Shown here: positions 9,126 to 18,313 of the stretch, in pieces | How the letters are laid out: every line of letters starts with the position of its first letter | How positions within the stretch are numbered: the stretch's first letter is position 1 | Assembly: GCA_030041475.1 (NCBI GenBank) | Contig: JASHNU010000030.1 | Coordinates: 34,051 to 98,050, forward strand | DNA: 64,000 bases | Reading direction: 5' to 3' | Origin: Candidatus Sulfotelmatobacter sp. | GTDB taxonomy: Bacteria > Acidobacteriota > Terriglobia > Terriglobales > Acidobacteriaceae | Notes under the pieces: generated by a model | Databases searched by the model: none | What the model was told of the DNA's origin: nothing | What the model saw: only the letters and a program-made list of their open reading frames with translations | Made by a program: the position numbers and the translations under genes

Positions 9126-10264
9126 ATGTGACGTACGACATCATTATTGTCGGTGCCGGAATTGTCGGCGCAGCCTGCGCGGACGAACTCTCGCGCCGCG
9201 GCATGGCGGTCGCGATTGTCGACCGGGAATGGATCGGCGGCGGTGCGACGGCGGCAGGCATGGGCCACATCGTCGTTATGGACGACAGCGAGGCGCAGTT
9301 CGCTCTTATGCGATATTCGCAGCAGCTTTGGCACAAGCTTCGCCTTGAGTTGCCCGATGACGTGGAGTACGAACAGACAGGCACAATCTGGGTCGCTGCC
9401 GATGAAGAAGAAATGGCGGAAGTGCGCCGCAAGCGGAATTATTACGGCCAGCGTGGAGTTCCCGTCGAAGAGCTTGATGCGCAGGGCTTGAAGCATCTCG
9501 AGCCGCATTTGCGTGACGCCCTCGCTGGTGGTCTCCGCGTGCCCGACGATGCCGTGTTATATCCGCCATGCGGCGCGCGCTTCCTGATGGAGCGGGCGCA
9601 GCAATCCGGAGCGAAGCTGCATTTAGGGCGCAGCGTAACCCAGATTGGGGATGGCTGCGTCCGACTCACGGACGGCCTCGAGATGCAAGCCCAGTACATC
9701 GTGAACGCGGCGGGGACTTCCGCAGGCGATCTCACGTCAGGACTTGAGATCAGGAAACGGAAGGGGCATCTCGTCATCACTGATCGTTACGCCCGATTCC
9801 TGCGGCATCAGCTTCTCGAACTAGGGTACCTGAAGAGCGCTCACTCAGTGACTACCGACTCGGTTGCATTCAACGTTCAGCCGCGCCGCACTGGGCAGAT
9901 TCTGATTGGTTCGTCGCGGCAATACGGTGCAGAGCATAAGGAAGTGGACCACGAGATTCTCGCCCGCATGTTACGCCGAGCGGAGGAATACATGCCAGGC
10001 CTGCGCGCCATGTCCGCCATTCGCTGCTGGACCGGATTTCGCGCCGCGACGCGCGACAAGCTGCCGCTGATCGGCCCGTGGCCAGACGATCCTTCACTGT
10101 GGCTCGCGACGGGACATGAGGGATTGGGAATCACCGCGTCGCTGGGGACGGCACGGATTCTTGCCGATCAGATCACGGGAGCGGCTCCGGAGATACCAAT
10201 CGAGCCGTACTTGCCGTCGCGGATGATGTTGTCACAAACCCTAAAGGAGCCCGCCAATGCGTAA
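9122..10264 (+). CDS. FAD-dependent D-hydroxyproline dehydrogenase, DAO-fold subunit
   Basis: This 380-residue protein has the D-amino-acid oxidase (DAO) fold. The N-terminal FAD site is IIVGAGIVGAACADEL, and a C-terminal glycine-rich segment WLATGHEGLGIT completes it. It resembles the beta subunit of heterotrimeric D-hydroxyproline dehydrogenase (LhpB-like), which oxidises cis-4-hydroxy-D-proline to pyrroline-4-hydroxy-2-carboxylate. The start overlaps the epimerase stop, and its own stop overlaps the start of the small Fe-S protein. Glycine or sarcosine oxidase is the main alternative by fold, but the operon argues against it. Confidence 0.85.
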   Translation: MNVTYDIIIVGAGIVGAACADELSRRGMAVAIVDREWIGGGATAAGMGHIVVMDDSEAQFALMRYSQQLWHKLRLELPDDVEYEQTGTIWVAADEEEMAEVRRKRNYYGQRGVPVEELDAQGLKHLEPHLRDALAGGLRVPDDAVLYPPCGARFLMERAQQSGAKLHLGRSVTQIGDGCVRLTDGLEMQAQYIVNAAGTSAGDLTSGLEIRKRKGHLVITDRYARFLRHQLLELGYLKSAHSVTTDSVAFNVQPRRTGQILIGSSRQYGAEHKEVDHEILARMLRRAEEYMPGLRAMSAIRCWTGFRAATRDKLPLIGPWPDDPSLWLATGHEGLGITASLGTARILADQITGAAPEIPIEPYLPSRMMLSQTLKEPANA

Positions 10265-10502
10265 CGAAATTGCATTGAAGGTCAACGGGACACACATCGT
10301 CGTGCCTCCGGGCGCGACCGTGGCTGTGGCGGTCGCCCTCGCAGGGCAGGTTTGCCGAAAGTCCGCTAGCGGAGCGCCGCGCGGCCCCTTGTGTGGAATG
10401 GGAATCTGCTTCGAGTGCCGGGTTGCAATCAACGGACAACCGCATTGCCGCAGTTGCCAGGCCTTTTGCGAGGAGGGCATGGACGTGAGGACGAATGGCT
10501 AG
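10257..10502 (+). CDS. Small 2Fe-2S protein, dehydrogenase subunit
   Basis: This 81-residue protein is a Fer2_4-type ferredoxin subunit. Its cysteines fall in the expected order, GPLCGMGICFEC followed by PHCRSC, and could ligate one 2Fe-2S cluster. Small proteins of this kind are the gamma subunit of hydroxyproline and sarcosine-type dehydrogenases and pass electrons between flavin centres. It overlaps both neighbours by 8 bases, which suggests tightly coupled translation and fixed stoichiometry. Confidence 0.85.
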   Translation: MRNEIALKVNGTHIVVPPGATVAVAVALAGQVCRKSASGAPRGPLCGMGICFECRVAINGQPHCRSCQAFCEEGMDVRTNG

Positions 10503-11790
10503 CTCCACGCCAGACGGATTCGATGTCCTCGTCGTTGGCGCTGGACCCGCCGGGATGGCTGCAGCCGTTCGCGCCGCCGAGTGCGGTATCTGCGTGGGAA
10601 TTGTAGACGACAACGCCGCCGTCGGCGGGCAGATCTGGAGAAAGTCGGCCGAAGAAGACGTCACCGAGGATGCAAAAAGTTGGGCGGATTGCCTCAAAGC
10701 CAGGCAAGTCACCGTGCTAGGCGGGATGCACGTATTCGATCAGCCAGAACCGGGCATTCTGCTTGCCGAGAGTTCTGACAATCGGAGTGTCCTTCATTAC
10801 GAGAAACTCGTGCTCGCAACCGGCGCGCGCGAGAGGTTTCTGCCCTTTCCCGGATGGACGCTACCGAATGTGATAGGAGCGGGCGGGCTGCAAGCAATGG
10901 TGAAGTGTAGACTTCCCATTCGCGGCAAACGGGTGGTCGTGGCCGGGACCGGGCCGCTCCTGTTGGCAGTCGCCGCGTATCTGAAGGCGCATGGCGCTGA
11001 AATTCTCAAGATCTGCGAACAGGCATCGTGGCTGACTCTGCTCCGCTTTGCAACATCTCTTCTAACGCAGCCGGCGAAAATCTGGCAGGGAATACAGCTT
11101 TCGCAGCAACTTGGTGGCATTCCATTCCTGACCAGCAGTTGGGTCGCCGCAGCTCACGGCGACAAAATGCTGGAGGCAGTAACCATCACAAGCGGCAGCG
11201 AGACTGAAACAATCGATTGCGATTACTTGGCGTGCGGTTTTCATCTTGTCCCCAATATCGAACTGCCGATCTTGCTGGGCTGCGAGATCAGCGACGGGTT
11301 CGTTCAGGTAAACGATCTTCAGGAAACGAATGTGTCGGGCGTTTTTTGTGCCGGCGAACCGACCGGAATTGGTGGAGTCGAGTTGGCGCTGGTCGAAGGG
11401 CAGATCGCCGGTCTGGCCGCGGCGAGCCGCATTGCTGAAGCGAGGCATCTGTTCGGGAAGCGGGAAGGATTCCGCCGCTTTGCACGGTCCTTGCAGAGAG
11501 CTTTTCGGTTACGACCCGAATTGCGAATGCTGGCAGGGCCTGAGACGATCGTGTGCCGATGTGAAGATGTTATGTACGCACAATTATGTCCGTATACCTC
11601 GTGGAGATCGGCAAAGTTGCAGACCCGATGCGGCATGGGTCCCTGTCAGGGACGTGTATGCGGAGCCGCGACGGAGTTTCTTTTCAACTGGAGCCTGGAT
11701 TCGGCACGTCCGCCAGTGTTTCCCGCGCGAGTCGAGAGCCTCGTCGCAGTGCGCGACATCAAACAGCAAGATCCGCAGAAAATTTCCTGA
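10495..11790 (+). CDS. FAD/NAD(P)-dependent oxidoreductase with BFD-type Fe-S domain (dehydrogenase alpha subunit)
   Basis: This 431-residue protein has an N-terminal FAD Rossmann motif (VLVVGAGPAGMAAAVRA), a second nucleotide-binding motif (KRVVVAGTGPLLLAVA) near residue 145, and a C-terminal BFD-like 2Fe-2S domain. That domain has CRCEDV near residue 351 and TRCGMGPCQGRVCG near residue 380. This is the layout of the alpha subunit of three-part D-hydroxyproline dehydrogenases. It closes the operon. The genes for later steps of hydroxyproline breakdown (pyrroline-4-hydroxy-2-carboxylate deaminase and ketoglutarate semialdehyde dehydrogenase) are not in the window. Confidence 0.85.
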   Translation: MASSTPDGFDVLVVGAGPAGMAAAVRAAECGICVGIVDDNAAVGGQIWRKSAEEDVTEDAKSWADCLKARQVTVLGGMHVFDQPEPGILLAESSDNRSVLHYEKLVLATGARERFLPFPGWTLPNVIGAGGLQAMVKCRLPIRGKRVVVAGTGPLLLAVAAYLKAHGAEILKICEQASWLTLLRFATSLLTQPAKIWQGIQLSQQLGGIPFLTSSWVAAAHGDKMLEAVTITSGSETETIDCDYLACGFHLVPNIELPILLGCEISDGFVQVNDLQETNVSGVFCAGEPTGIGGVELALVEGQIAGLAAASRIAEARHLFGKREGFRRFARSLQRAFRLRPELRMLAGPETIVCRCEDVMYAQLCPYTSWRSAKLQTRCGMGPCQGRVCGAATEFLFNWSLDSARPPVFPARVESLVAVRDIKQQDPQKIS

Positions 11791-11815
11791 CGTTTCGTCT
11801 CCGCTAAAGGCCAGC

Positions 11816-12373
11816 CTAGCTCGAACCCGTCTGACTCCCCAGGTTCGACCAACCTTGCAGCTTCACCAGCCAATTCGATGGCTCGGGCAGAATCGCAAAC
11901 TTCGGCAGATCTCCGCGCACCATCGCCACTTCGTCGCAGCAGTGATATCTGGGGCAGGCGTGGCAATCTTTGTAGATTTTGTCCGGAATGTCTTCACGCT
12001 GAGCCACCGAGAATCCCTGCGCCGCGAAGAAATCTGGCTTGCGCGTAAAAAGGCAGATGCAGTCCACGCGATGCCGCTTCGCCTCGGCCATCAGAGCTTT
12101 TACCAGGCGGCTGCCGCCGCCGCGGCCCTGTGCCCACGGCGCAACAGTGATGGAGCGGATTTCCGCGAGATGCGTCCCATAAAGATGCAGAGCGCCGCAG
12201 CCGATCACGCGGCCATCGTCTTCGAGCACGACAAAGTCCCGGACGTTCTCGCAGATTTCAGCGAGCGTGCGCGGCAGCAGCGTGCCGTCGCCGGAATACG
12301 CCGAGATCAGTTCGTGAATCTGCTCCGCGTCGGGCAGAATGGCTTTACGCGTGCGCATGGGTTTCGTGGGCAT
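11816..12373 (-). CDS. N-acetylglutamate synthase, short GNAT type
   Basis: This 185-residue GNAT acetyltransferase probably makes N-acetylglutamate, the first step of arginine synthesis. The acetyl-CoA site is visible as VAPWAQGRGGGSRLV near residue 100. The Cys-rich tail KDCHACPRYHCCDE resembles stand-alone NAGS enzymes that lack the amino acid kinase domain of E. coli ArgA. The start at 12373 follows GCGAGGAGGTTC, a strong ribosome binding site, although the open frame continues upstream. It overlaps argH by 29 bases and is the last gene of the arginine operon. Substrate is inferred from similarity and context. Confidence 0.82.
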   Translation of the reverse strand: MPTKPMRTRKAILPDAEQIHELISAYSGDGTLLPRTLAEICENVRDFVVLEDDGRVIGCGALHLYGTHLAEIRSITVAPWAQGRGGGSRLVKALMAEAKRHRVDCICLFTRKPDFFAAQGFSVAQREDIPDKIYKDCHACPRYHCCDEVAMVRGDLPKFAILPEPSNWLVKLQGWSNLGSQTGSS

Positions 12374-13766
12374 GAACCTCCTCGCGAAGCGACTCGATTC
12401 TCTTCCGGGCAGCATCGATTGCCTGGCGAACGCGCGCCGGAGCGGTGCCGCCCGGAACATCGTGCATCTCCAGCACCGATGCCAACGTCAACGAGTCGTA
12501 AAAATCCTGAGAGAAAGCCGGACTGACAGACTGCAATTCATGCAAAGGAAGATCCTGCAACTCACAATTTCTTTCCACACAAATCTGAATTGCCTTGCCG
12601 ATCCGTTCATGCGCGAGCCGCGAAGGCACTCCACGCCGGACAAGATAAGTCGCGGCAGCCCAGGCGTTCATGAATCCGGACTGCGCGACCTGGTTCATGC
12701 GCTCCGAGTGAAACTCCACGGACTTTATCCATCCCGCCACCAGCGGCAACATTGCGAGAAGCGTCGCCGCAGAATCGAACAGAGGCTCCTGCGTCTCTTG
12801 CAGATCCTTGTTGTAAGCCAGCGGCAGGCTTTTCACACTGACCATGAGTGCAGTAGCATTGCCGAGAATCCGTCCGCACTTGCCGCGCACGAGCTCGAGC
12901 AGGTCGGGATTTTTCTTCTGCGGCATCGCGCTGCTCCCGGTGGAATACGCTTCCGGTAGCTCGAGGAATCCATATTCCTGCGACGAAAAAAGAATCGTCT
13001 CTTCCGCCCACCGGCTCAGATGCAGCGAAACAAGCGAGAGAACGTTGGCGAACTCCAATGCGAAGTCACGATCGCTGGTGGCATCGATGCTGTTCGCAGT
13101 TGGCCTATGGAAGCCGAGGGTCTCGGCCATAAATCCGCGGTCGAGTGCGAGAGTTGCCCCCGCTACCGCACCCGAGCCTAATGGACAGACATTCAGCCGC
13201 TTGCGGCAATCAGCCAGTCGGCCCGCATCCCGCAAGAACATTTCGACGTAGGCGAGCAGCCAGTGCGCGACCAGAACCGGCTCAGCCTTTTGCAAGTGTG
13301 TGTAGGCAGGCATCGCAGCATCGCCAGTTCGCTCGGCGCGATCGATCAGGGTGCAGCACAGCTCGCCAAGATCGTGCCGCAAATGATCGATCGTCGCTCG
13401 CACGAACAGTCGCAAGTCGGTGGCAATCTGCTCGTTGCGGCTGCGGCCGCTGTGCAGCTTGTAGCCGGCGTCGCCGATCAACGCCGCCAGTTGCTTCTCG
13501 ACAAAGTGATGAACATCTTCCGCTTCGCCGTCGTCGAGAAACGACGGCTCCGACGCGGCGCGCTCGCCGATCTGTTCGAGTCCCTGCAGGATGCTGATGA
13601 GTTCGTCGGCAGACAATACTCCGGCATTCTTCAACGCCCGCGCGTGGGTAGCGCTGGCCGCGAGTTCATATCGCAGCAGGCGCCGATCGAAGTCAAACGA
13701 CCGCTGCCAGCGCTCGAACTCCGAATCCAGTGGCTGCCGGAACCTTCCCGACCACATCTTCATCAC
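12345..13766 (-). CDS. argH: Argininosuccinate lyase
   Basis: This 473-residue enzyme of the fumarase/aspartase superfamily splits argininosuccinate into arginine and fumarate. The signature GSSAMPQKKNPD is clear near residue 277, and DVHHFVEKQL and HSGRSRNEQ mark the active-site regions. The GTG at 13766 overlaps the argG stop (GTGA). An ATG directly follows, and both share the upstream GGAGGTCGC ribosome binding site. The C-terminal end has a His-Ala-rich tail of about 10 residues. Confidence 0.96.
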   Translation of the reverse strand: MMKMWSGRFRQPLDSEFERWQRSFDFDRRLLRYELAASATHARALKNAGVLSADELISILQGLEQIGERAASEPSFLDDGEAEDVHHFVEKQLAALIGDAGYKLHSGRSRNEQIATDLRLFVRATIDHLRHDLGELCCTLIDRAERTGDAAMPAYTHLQKAEPVLVAHWLLAYVEMFLRDAGRLADCRKRLNVCPLGSGAVAGATLALDRGFMAETLGFHRPTANSIDATSDRDFALEFANVLSLVSLHLSRWAEETILFSSQEYGFLELPEAYSTGSSAMPQKKNPDLLELVRGKCGRILGNATALMVSVKSLPLAYNKDLQETQEPLFDSAATLLAMLPLVAGWIKSVEFHSERMNQVAQSGFMNAWAAATYLVRRGVPSRLAHERIGKAIQICVERNCELQDLPLHELQSVSPAFSQDFYDSLTLASVLEMHDVPGGTAPARVRQAIDAARKRIESLREEVHAHETHAHA

Positions 13767-14965
13767 GCGACCTCCACGCGCGATCGCGCCCGCGAGCGCG
13801 AAGGCAGACCCAGAATGCGGATGAACCCGGCAGCGTCTTTCTGGTCGTAATTGTCCCCCATAGTGAACGACGAAAGATCCGTGCGGTACAGCGAGAACTC
13901 CGATTCGCGGCTCACAACGGAAACATTTCCCTTGTACAGAGACAAGGTGACGGTGCCCGTCATTTCTTTCTGCGTGCTCTCAACGAAGGCATCGAGCGCC
14001 TCGCGCAGCGGTGTGAACCAGAGGCCGAAGTAAACCAGTTCGGCATACTTCAAACCGATCTGCTGCTTGAAATGAGCGACTTCGCGCTCCAGGCAGAGCG
14101 CTTCCAGTTCGCGGTGCGCGGCGATTAACAGCGTTCCGCCGGGAGTTTCGTAACATCCGCGCGACTTGATGCCGACAAACCGGTTTTCAACCAGATCTAC
14201 CCGGCCGATCGCGTTGCGCGCGCCGATTTCGTTCAGCAATTCGACGAGCGAGACCGGATCGAGTGCCATCCCGTTCACAGCAACGGGAACGCCCTGCTGG
14301 AAACCAATCGTGACCTGTTCTTCCTTATCCGGAGCTTCCTGCGGCGATTTGGTGAGCTGCCATGTCGTCGCCAGCGGCGCATTGCCGGCATCTTCCAGTT
14401 CACCACCCTCGTGGCTGACGTGCCACAGGTTGCGGTCGCGACTGTGAATCTTCGTCCGGCTCGCACTTACTGGAATGCCGTGCTGCTCGGCGTAATCCAA
14501 GCAGTCCTCCCGTGATTTCAACGTCCACTCGCGCCACGGTGCGACGATCTTCAGCTCTGGAGCTAGCGCCTGGTAGGTCAGCTCGAATCTCACCTGATCG
14601 TTGCCCTTCCCGGTGCATCCGTGAGCGACGGCGGTTGCTCCTTCGCGCAGCGCCACTTCTACCTGATGCTTCGCGATGACAGGACGCGCCAGCGAAGTCC
14701 CGAGCAGATATTTGTGCTCGTAAACTGCGCCGGCTTTCAGCGCGGGAAAGACGTAGCCGGTCAGAAACTCTTCCCGGAGATCCTCGACGACCACCTTACT
14801 CGCTCCCGTCGCATAAGCTTTTTCGACGACCGCTCCAATGTCGTCTCCCTGACCAACATCGCCGACCATGGCGATCACGCCGTAGGAGTAGTTCTCCTTC
14901 AACCATGGAATGATGATCGAGGTGTCGAGTCCACCGGAATAGGCAAGAACTATTTTTTCAGGCAT
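13763..14965 (-). CDS. argG: Argininosuccinate synthase
   Basis: This 400-residue enzyme joins citrulline and aspartate with ATP to give argininosuccinate. The ATP-binding PP-loop is AYSGGLDTS at the N-terminus, followed by the substrate-binding segment HGCTGKGNDQVRFE near residue 115. Length and motifs match the common ArgG family. It overlaps argF by 8 bases and argH by 4 bases within the arginine operon. Confidence 0.97.
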   Translation of the reverse strand: MPEKIVLAYSGGLDTSIIIPWLKENYSYGVIAMVGDVGQGDDIGAVVEKAYATGASKVVVEDLREEFLTGYVFPALKAGAVYEHKYLLGTSLARPVIAKHQVEVALREGATAVAHGCTGKGNDQVRFELTYQALAPELKIVAPWREWTLKSREDCLDYAEQHGIPVSASRTKIHSRDRNLWHVSHEGGELEDAGNAPLATTWQLTKSPQEAPDKEEQVTIGFQQGVPVAVNGMALDPVSLVELLNEIGARNAIGRVDLVENRFVGIKSRGCYETPGGTLLIAAHRELEALCLEREVAHFKQQIGLKYAELVYFGLWFTPLREALDAFVESTQKEMTGTVTLSLYKGNVSVVSRESEFSLYRTDLSSFTMGDNYDQKDAAGFIRILGLPSRSRARSRVEVA

Positions 14966-16037
14966 GTGCGCTCCTTACGGGCAGGCGCACGGCGCCGCCC
15001 AGCAATAGATAAAGAATGGCTTTCTGCACGTGCAGGCGATTTTCCGCCTGCTCGAAAACGAGGGAATTTTCGGAATCCATGACTTCGTCGGTGACTTCGT
15101 GCCCGCGATGCGCAGGCAAACAATGCATGAATGCCGCATCGGGCGCGGCTTCCGCCATGAGTTCCGAGTTGACTTGATACGGTTTGAAGATCGCAGCGCG
15201 GTGTTCAGCCTCCCGCTCTTGCCCCATGCTGGCCCAGGCATCGGTGTAAACGGCATCGACGCCTGTGACCGCGGCATGAGGTTCCGTGAGAAATTCGAGT
15301 TGAGCGCCGGTCTGCTTCGCGATCTTGCGCGCATCCGCAACGATCCTGGCGTTCGGTTCGTAGCTCTTAGGTGTGGCGACTCGGATCGAAGACCCCGCAC
15401 ACGCGCAGGTGAGCAGCAGCGAATGAGCCATATTGTTGCCATCGCCAACGTAGGCCAGAGTGATGTTTCTCAAATCACCGAATCGCTCTGTGAGCGTGAA
15501 GTAGTCGGCTAGGGCCTGGCAGGGATGCTCCAGATCGCTGAGCGCATTAATGACCGGCACCGAAGCATGATGGGCCATCCCCTCGATCGTTTCCTGGGCA
15601 AACGTGCGCAGCACGATGATGTCGACCCAGCGCTCCAGATTGTGCGCAATGTCGCTCAGCGATTCGCGGGCGTCGAGCCGGCTCTGGGTTTGATCAACAA
15701 ACATGCTCGTGCCGCCAAGGCTCGCCATCCCTGCCTCAAACGTGAGCCGAGTCCGCAGCGACGGCTTCTCAAAAAACATGACCATCTGTTTGCCGGCCAG
15801 CGACCGCTGGAAAACCGAGGGGCGCGACTTCATCAGTTCCGCCAGGTGCAGCACTGCCTCGACACCTTGCGGTCCGAGATCGCGCGTAGAAATCAGATCG
15901 GGGCACCAGAAAACGCCGGGAAACGTGTCCGGCGTGATAACCGTTCTGTTTTGCAAGGGAGTATTCAACGTAGCTTCCTCTTTCTGATCTTTCTCGTACT
16001 TGCCTACGGGCTTGCGCGCTGCGCCGGTCTGGCTCAT
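14958..16037 (-). CDS. argF: Ornithine carbamoyltransferase
   Basis: This 359-residue enzyme transfers carbamoyl from carbamoyl phosphate to ornithine, giving citrulline. It carries the carbamoyl phosphate loop FEKPSLRTR, the motif HPCQALAD, and HCLPAHRG with the catalytic Cys. The HCLPAHRG segment favours ornithine over N-acetylornithine as substrate. The ATG at 16037 overlaps the argB stop by four bases. The protein has about 35 extra N-terminal residues rich in Lys and Glu compared with usual family members, so a later start cannot be excluded. Confidence 0.94.
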   Translation of the reverse strand: MSQTGAARKPVGKYEKDQKEEATLNTPLQNRTVITPDTFPGVFWCPDLISTRDLGPQGVEAVLHLAELMKSRPSVFQRSLAGKQMVMFFEKPSLRTRLTFEAGMASLGGTSMFVDQTQSRLDARESLSDIAHNLERWVDIIVLRTFAQETIEGMAHHASVPVINALSDLEHPCQALADYFTLTERFGDLRNITLAYVGDGNNMAHSLLLTCACAGSSIRVATPKSYEPNARIVADARKIAKQTGAQLEFLTEPHAAVTGVDAVYTDAWASMGQEREAEHRAAIFKPYQVNSELMAEAAPDAAFMHCLPAHRGHEVTDEVMDSENSLVFEQAENRLHVQKAILYLLLGGAVRLPVRSAHA

Positions 16038-16819
16038 GCGGGAATCACCTCGGTGCCGCAGGGAATCTTCGTCAGGAAGAAGTGGGTCAGCGCATCTGCA
16101 TCGCTGGCAGGGAGAATCCTCACGCGGCCCACACCCTGCTGCAGTGCCTGTTTACAGGCGCGAAGTTTCGGCAGCATGCCACCGCTCACCACCGCACCCG
16201 CAACCAGATCATCGGCGTGTTTCATACTCAGCCAGGGAATGACCGCGCCGGCAGCGTCCTTCACACCCGGAACATCCGTCAGAAAAATAAGCGCATTCGC
16301 ATGGCAGGCTGCAGCGCATGCCGCCGCCATCTCATCGGCGTTCACGTTGTAGTATTCGCCGTCGGCTCCCAAAGCCAGCGAAGCGAGCACTGGAATTCCA
16401 CCCTGCTGCCAGAGGGCTTCAATCCAGCACGGTTCGGCGAAGCAGATTTCGCCCACGAAACCGAGATCACTGCCGCGCACCAGCTTCTTGCGCGCGCGGA
16501 ACGTCATGCCGTCACCACCACAAAATCCAACCGCAGGCATACCCGTTGCCTGGATCGCAGCCACCATCTTTTTGTTGATCATTCCGCCCAGCACCATAAG
16601 CGCGACGTCGCGCGTTTCGGCATCGGTCACTCGAAGGCCACCGACAAATTCGCTCTGCTTGCCAAGTTTCTTCAACATACGGGTGAGCGCGCTGCCTCCG
16701 CCGTGAACCACCGCCACGCGATGGCCGTCCTGGGCCAGGTCGGCGATGGCGCGTGCGCATTTGCGCAACACAGCTGCGTCTTCCAGCGCCGTTCCTCCGA
16801 TTTTGACCACGATTGTCAT
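16034..16819 (-). CDS. argB: N-acetylglutamate kinase
   Basis: This is a 261-residue amino acid kinase that phosphorylates N-acetylglutamate. The phosphate-binding start MTIVVKIGGTAL and the motif VVHGGGSALTRML are visible, and FLTDVPGVKD lies in the ATP site. The frame is open further upstream, but the ATG at 16819 overlaps the argC stop (ATGA) and matches family N-termini, so it was chosen. The sequence is closest in style to the short, arginine-insensitive kinases. Feedback control cannot be judged from the sequence. Confidence 0.94.
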   Translation of the reverse strand: MTIVVKIGGTALEDAAVLRKCARAIADLAQDGHRVAVVHGGGSALTRMLKKLGKQSEFVGGLRVTDAETRDVALMVLGGMINKKMVAAIQATGMPAVGFCGGDGMTFRARKKLVRGSDLGFVGEICFAEPCWIEALWQQGGIPVLASLALGADGEYYNVNADEMAAACAAACHANALIFLTDVPGVKDAAGAVIPWLSMKHADDLVAGAVVSGGMLPKLRACKQALQQGVGRVRILPASDADALTHFFLTKIPCGTEVIPA

Positions 16820-17862
16820 TGCAAGCCCTCGTCCTCCGGCCATCCGTACATCAGATTCATGTTCTGCACCGCTTGCCCGGCCGCACCCTTGAGCAGGTTG
16901 TCGAGGCACGAGATCAGCACCACGCGCTGGCCGTCATCGGCCAGGCAAAACCCAAGGTCGCAATAGTTCGTGTGCAGGGAAAAGTTCACCTGCGGCAATG
17001 TGGGCGTCTGGAAAATGCGCACCCAGCGCTTGCTGGAATAAAAAGTTCGCAAGCAGGATTCCACTCCCGCCGGCGCCATCTTCCGGTTCAGGTGCACGTA
17101 GATCGTCGACAGAATCCCACGCGGAATCGGCAGCAGATGCGGCGTGAAGATCAATTCCTGTGCGGTCAAACCGAGTTGCTCGACCATCTCGCCAACATGC
17201 CGGTGCGTGAACAATGAATAGGCAGAAAGATTGTCGGCCACCGAAACAAAGTGAGTTTTCGCGGTCGGCTCTTTCCCCGCGCCCGACACGCCAGATTTCG
17301 AATCCGACACGATGCCGCGCCGGCGATCGACGATTCCGGCTTTGAGCAGCGGCGCCAGAGCCAGAATGACCGAAGTCGCATAACAGCCGGGATTCGCGAC
17401 CAGCGCCGCATTGGCCACGCGGTCTGCATTCAACTCGGGAAGTCCATAGACGGCCTTTTCAGTGAATTCCGCCGCAGTGGCAGAATCCGCGTCGTGAAAG
17501 TTGTAGATCGCGCGATGCTGCTCCTTCTTCAGTCGCCACGCTCCGCTCAGATCGATAACCCGCAGACCTTCTGCCATAGCTTGAGGCACAACCGAGCGCG
17601 AAGTCTGGTGCGGCGTCGCCAGAAAAAGCAGCTGCACTCCCTGCTCTTTCATAGCCGGCCAAGAGAGGGTATGCAGCGGGTAGCCGCCGTTGCCCGAAAG
17701 CGCCGGGAATACATCGGCGAGATCCGAGGCGCCGCCGTTGTCCGCCGGCCGGCGCAGCAGCAGCGGTTTTTCCAGCCGCGAATGGCGCAGTAGAATCCGT
17801 GTCAATTCGAGGCCGGAATACCCGGTCGCGCCCAGCACTGCGGTCTTGAGTTTCGTCGCCAT
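16816..17862 (-). CDS. argC: N-acetyl-gamma-glutamyl-phosphate reductase
   Basis: This 348-residue NADPH-dependent reductase makes N-acetylglutamate semialdehyde. The nucleotide-binding start TAVLGATGYSGLELTRIL and the catalytic cysteine in ANPGCYATS (near residue 155) are both present, and HRHVGEM provides the conserved His. It follows argR by five bases and overlaps argB by four bases. The next enzyme, acetylornithine aminotransferase (ArgD), is not encoded in this cluster, and neither is ArgJ or ArgE. Confidence 0.96.
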   Translation of the reverse strand: MATKLKTAVLGATGYSGLELTRILLRHSRLEKPLLLRRPADNGGASDLADVFPALSGNGGYPLHTLSWPAMKEQGVQLLFLATPHQTSRSVVPQAMAEGLRVIDLSGAWRLKKEQHRAIYNFHDADSATAAEFTEKAVYGLPELNADRVANAALVANPGCYATSVILALAPLLKAGIVDRRRGIVSDSKSGVSGAGKEPTAKTHFVSVADNLSAYSLFTHRHVGEMVEQLGLTAQELIFTPHLLPIPRGILSTIYVHLNRKMAPAGVESCLRTFYSSKRWVRIFQTPTLPQVNFSLHTNYCDLGFCLADDGQRVVLISCLDNLLKGAAGQAVQNMNLMYGWPEDEGLQ

Positions 17863-17867
17863 TCTCG

Positions 17868-18311
17868 TTACGACAGCATCTCCTCAATCCGATTCGCCAG
17901 ATTGCGCGCCTCCTCCTTGTCCGGACAAACGATCAGAATCGTGTCGTCGCCGGCAATCGTGCCCACGACTTCGCTCCAATCCGCTTCGTCGAGGGCCGCG
18001 GCGACGGGTTGCGCGCTGCCGACAATCGTCTTAATGACGAGCTGATTCTGCGCCGAGCGAACATCGAGAACGAACTCGCGGACAAGGCGCGAAACCGGAG
18101 GTAACGCCAGCCCGGTCGAGCTCTCCCCCTGGAGAAGCGAGTAACCGTGCGAAGTTTTGCTGAGATTCAGATCGCGAATGTCACGCGAAAGCGTGGCCTG
18201 GCCCACCTTGAATCCGCGACGCCGAAGGACCCGCTGAAGGTCCTCCTGACTGGCGATGGAGCCGTGCTTCAGCGCTTCCAGAACCGCACGTTGCCGGAGG
18301 GTTTTATTCAT
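17868..18311 (-). CDS. argR: Arginine repressor
   Basis: This 147-residue ArgR/AhrC protein represses arginine synthesis genes when arginine binds. The N-terminal winged helix contains QATLSRDIRDLNL near residue 38, and the C-terminal hexamerisation and arginine-binding domain has GTIAGDDTILIV near residue 117. It is the first gene of the operon and is preceded by two ARG-box-like sites, so it probably represses itself together with the biosynthetic genes. Confidence 0.95.
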   Translation of the reverse strand: MNKTLRQRAVLEALKHGSIASQEDLQRVLRRRGFKVGQATLSRDIRDLNLSKTSHGYSLLQGESSTGLALPPVSRLVREFVLDVRSAQNQLVIKTIVGSAQPVAAALDEADWSEVVGTIAGDDTILIVCPDKEEARNLANRIEEMLS

Positions 18312-18313
18312 GA

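Noticed and set aside
12345..13850. Long plus-strand frames opposite argH
   Set aside because: They have no family motifs and are antisense to a well-supported enzyme gene.
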